From Bartonella bilalgolemi (lineage in GTDB: Bacteria; Pseudomonadota; Alphaproteobacteria; Rhizobiales; Rhizobiaceae), in contig NZ_JAMCOF010000001.1 of NCBI RefSeq assembly GCF_023500045.1, forward strand, positions 1 through 64,000: a DNA stretch of 64,000 nt. The letters run 5' to 3'. The notes beneath the pieces were generated by a model, which saw only the letters and a list, made by a program, of their open reading frames with translations, made no database searches and was not told the origin of the DNA. This document shows, piece after piece, positions 63,118 through 64,000 of this stretch (position 1 is its first letter; every line of letters begins with the position of its first letter). A program made the position numbers and the translations under genes.

Positions 63118-64000
63118 TGGAACGTAGAGTGCAAGAAGTAAAACGACGACGTACATTTGCGATCATTGCGCATCCTGATGCGGGAAAGACAACCCTAACA
63201 GAAAAGCTGTTATTATTTGGTGGTGCTATTCAGCTGGCTGGTGAGGTAAAAGCAAAAAAAGACCGTATTCAAACCCGTTCTGATTGGATGAACATTGAAC
63301 GTGACCGTGGTATTTCTGTTATCACATCAGTAATGACATTTGAATATCAAAATCATATTTTTAATTTGTTAGATACCCCAGGTCATGAAGATTTTTCTGA
63401 TGATACATATCGTACTTTAACAGCTGTTGATAGTGCGATTATGGTACTCGATGGGGCACGCGGAATTGAATCGAGAACACTCAAACTGTTTGAAGTATGC
63501 CGAATGCGCGATATTCCTATTGTTACTTTTGTTAACAAAATGGACCGTGAAGCACGTGATCCCTTAGAAATTTTAGACGAAATTGAAGAAAAACTTGCGC
63601 TTGATACTGCTCCAATTACTTGGCCTATTGGTATAGGAAAGAATTTTGTTGGCACTTTTGATCTTCATCATAATTGTTTTCGCCAACAAGACCATGAGGT
63701 TATTTCACAAACGATTTCTGATCTTCATGAAGTCGCAAATTTGCTTCCTGAAAATCAGCAATCACTCTTTGTTGAAGGAGTAGAGCTTGCTCGCAGTGCT
63801 TGCAAAAAATTTAATCTTAGAGCTTTCTGTGAAGGGCATATGACACCTGTTTATTTCGGCTCAGCTTTACGAAATTTTGGTGTTCGTGATTTGATTAATG
63901 CATTAGTTGATTTTGGTCTAAGCCCTCGTGATCAGGTAGCTGATCAACGTAATGTAATGGCTACTGAACCCAAAATGACCGGTTTTGTCTTTAAAATTCA
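63117..64000 (+). CDS. prfC: Peptide chain release factor 3 (partial, runs off window)
   Basis: The frame begins with ATG at 63117 after GGAGG and is open to the window end (294 codons seen of roughly 525 expected). The GTPase signatures are G1 AHPDAGKTTLTEKLL (about 18-32), RGISVITSVM (G2), DTPGHEDFS (G3) and NKMDRE (G4). GSALRNFGV further on is typical of RF3. RF3 recycles RF1 and RF2 from the ribosome after termination. It overlaps the lysS stop by one base. Confidence 0.94.
   Translation, partial: MERRVQEVKRRRTFAIIAHPDAGKTTLTEKLLLFGGAIQLAGEVKAKKDRIQTRSDWMNIERDRGISVITSVMTFEYQNHIFNLLDTPGHEDFSDDTYRTLTAVDSAIMVLDGARGIESRTLKLFEVCRMRDIPIVTFVNKMDREARDPLEILDEIEEKLALDTAPITWPIGIGKNFVGTFDLHHNCFRQQDHEVISQTISDLHEVANLLPENQQSLFVEGVELARSACKKFNLRAFCEGHMTPVYFGSALRNFGVRDLINALVDFGLSPRDQVADQRNVMATEPKMTGFVFKI

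Overview
The window looks like a piece of chromosome from a host-restricted alphaproteobacterium of the order Rhizobiales, most likely Bartonella. The evidence is an AT-rich sequence with long gene-poor spacers, many decaying genes, a Fic-BID effector of the Bep family next to a VirB11 stub, a ChvI/ChvG (BatR/BatS) two-component pair, an IalB-family secreted protein, class I lysyl-tRNA synthetase, DivL and AddAB. Species cannot be fixed from the window. A VirB11 remnant beside a bep gene recalls the Bartonella lineages in which the VirB locus was duplicated and then decayed.

Layout. 0-2 kb: VirB11 remnant and a complete Fic-BID effector gene (type IV secretion, host-cell targeting). 2-7.3 kb, minus strand: EamA transporter, argB, dnaJ and dnaK. 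8.1-11.7 kb, plus strand: copper chaperone PCu(A)C, then batR-batS. 12.1-14 kb, minus: grpE and hrcA. 14.5-16.3 kb, plus: rdgB-hemW. 16.4-19.3 kb, minus: dapE, a YgjP-type metallopeptidase and an alpha/beta hydrolase. 19.5-22 kb, plus: infC (AUU start) and an MsbA-like ABC exporter. 22-28.7 kb, minus: the tamA-tamB outer-membrane assembly pair. 29-31.5 kb: a YifB/ComM-type AAA protein and a solute-binding protein. 32-38.6 kb: gyrB, ubiE-ubiB and a coaBC gene with an N-terminal antitoxin-like domain. 38.7-39.4 kb: broken EI24/CysZ-like membrane protein gene. 39.8-43.1 kb: accD-folC and an NDUFA9-like dehydratase. 43.4-56 kb: ahcY-divL-(tsaE-amgK fusion)-addB-addA-trxA. 56-61.1 kb is a decay zone: ptsN remnant, an intact ialB-like gene, intact rlmN, a LysE-family exporter remnant and an argG remnant. 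61.5-64 kb: class I lysS and the 5' part of prfC.

Most intact genes are housekeeping: protein folding (dnaK, dnaJ, grpE, hrcA), DNA repair and topology (addAB, gyrB), cofactors (coaBC, folC, ubiE, ubiB), translation (infC, lysS, prfC, rlmN, tsaE) and envelope assembly (tamAB, ABC exporter). Host-interaction functions are the Fic effector, BatRS and the IalB-like protein. The remnants point to loss of arginine synthesis and amino-acid export and to erosion of the nitrogen PTS. No rRNA, tRNA, CRISPR array, prophage or insertion sequence was recognised. No clearly novel multi-gene system was found. The observations most worth following are the VirB11 stub/Fic effector locus, the ribbon-helix-helix-CoaBC fusion, the TsaE-AmgK fusion without an adjacent murU, and the linked argG/lysE decay. 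All calls come from reading the sequence by eye without database searches.
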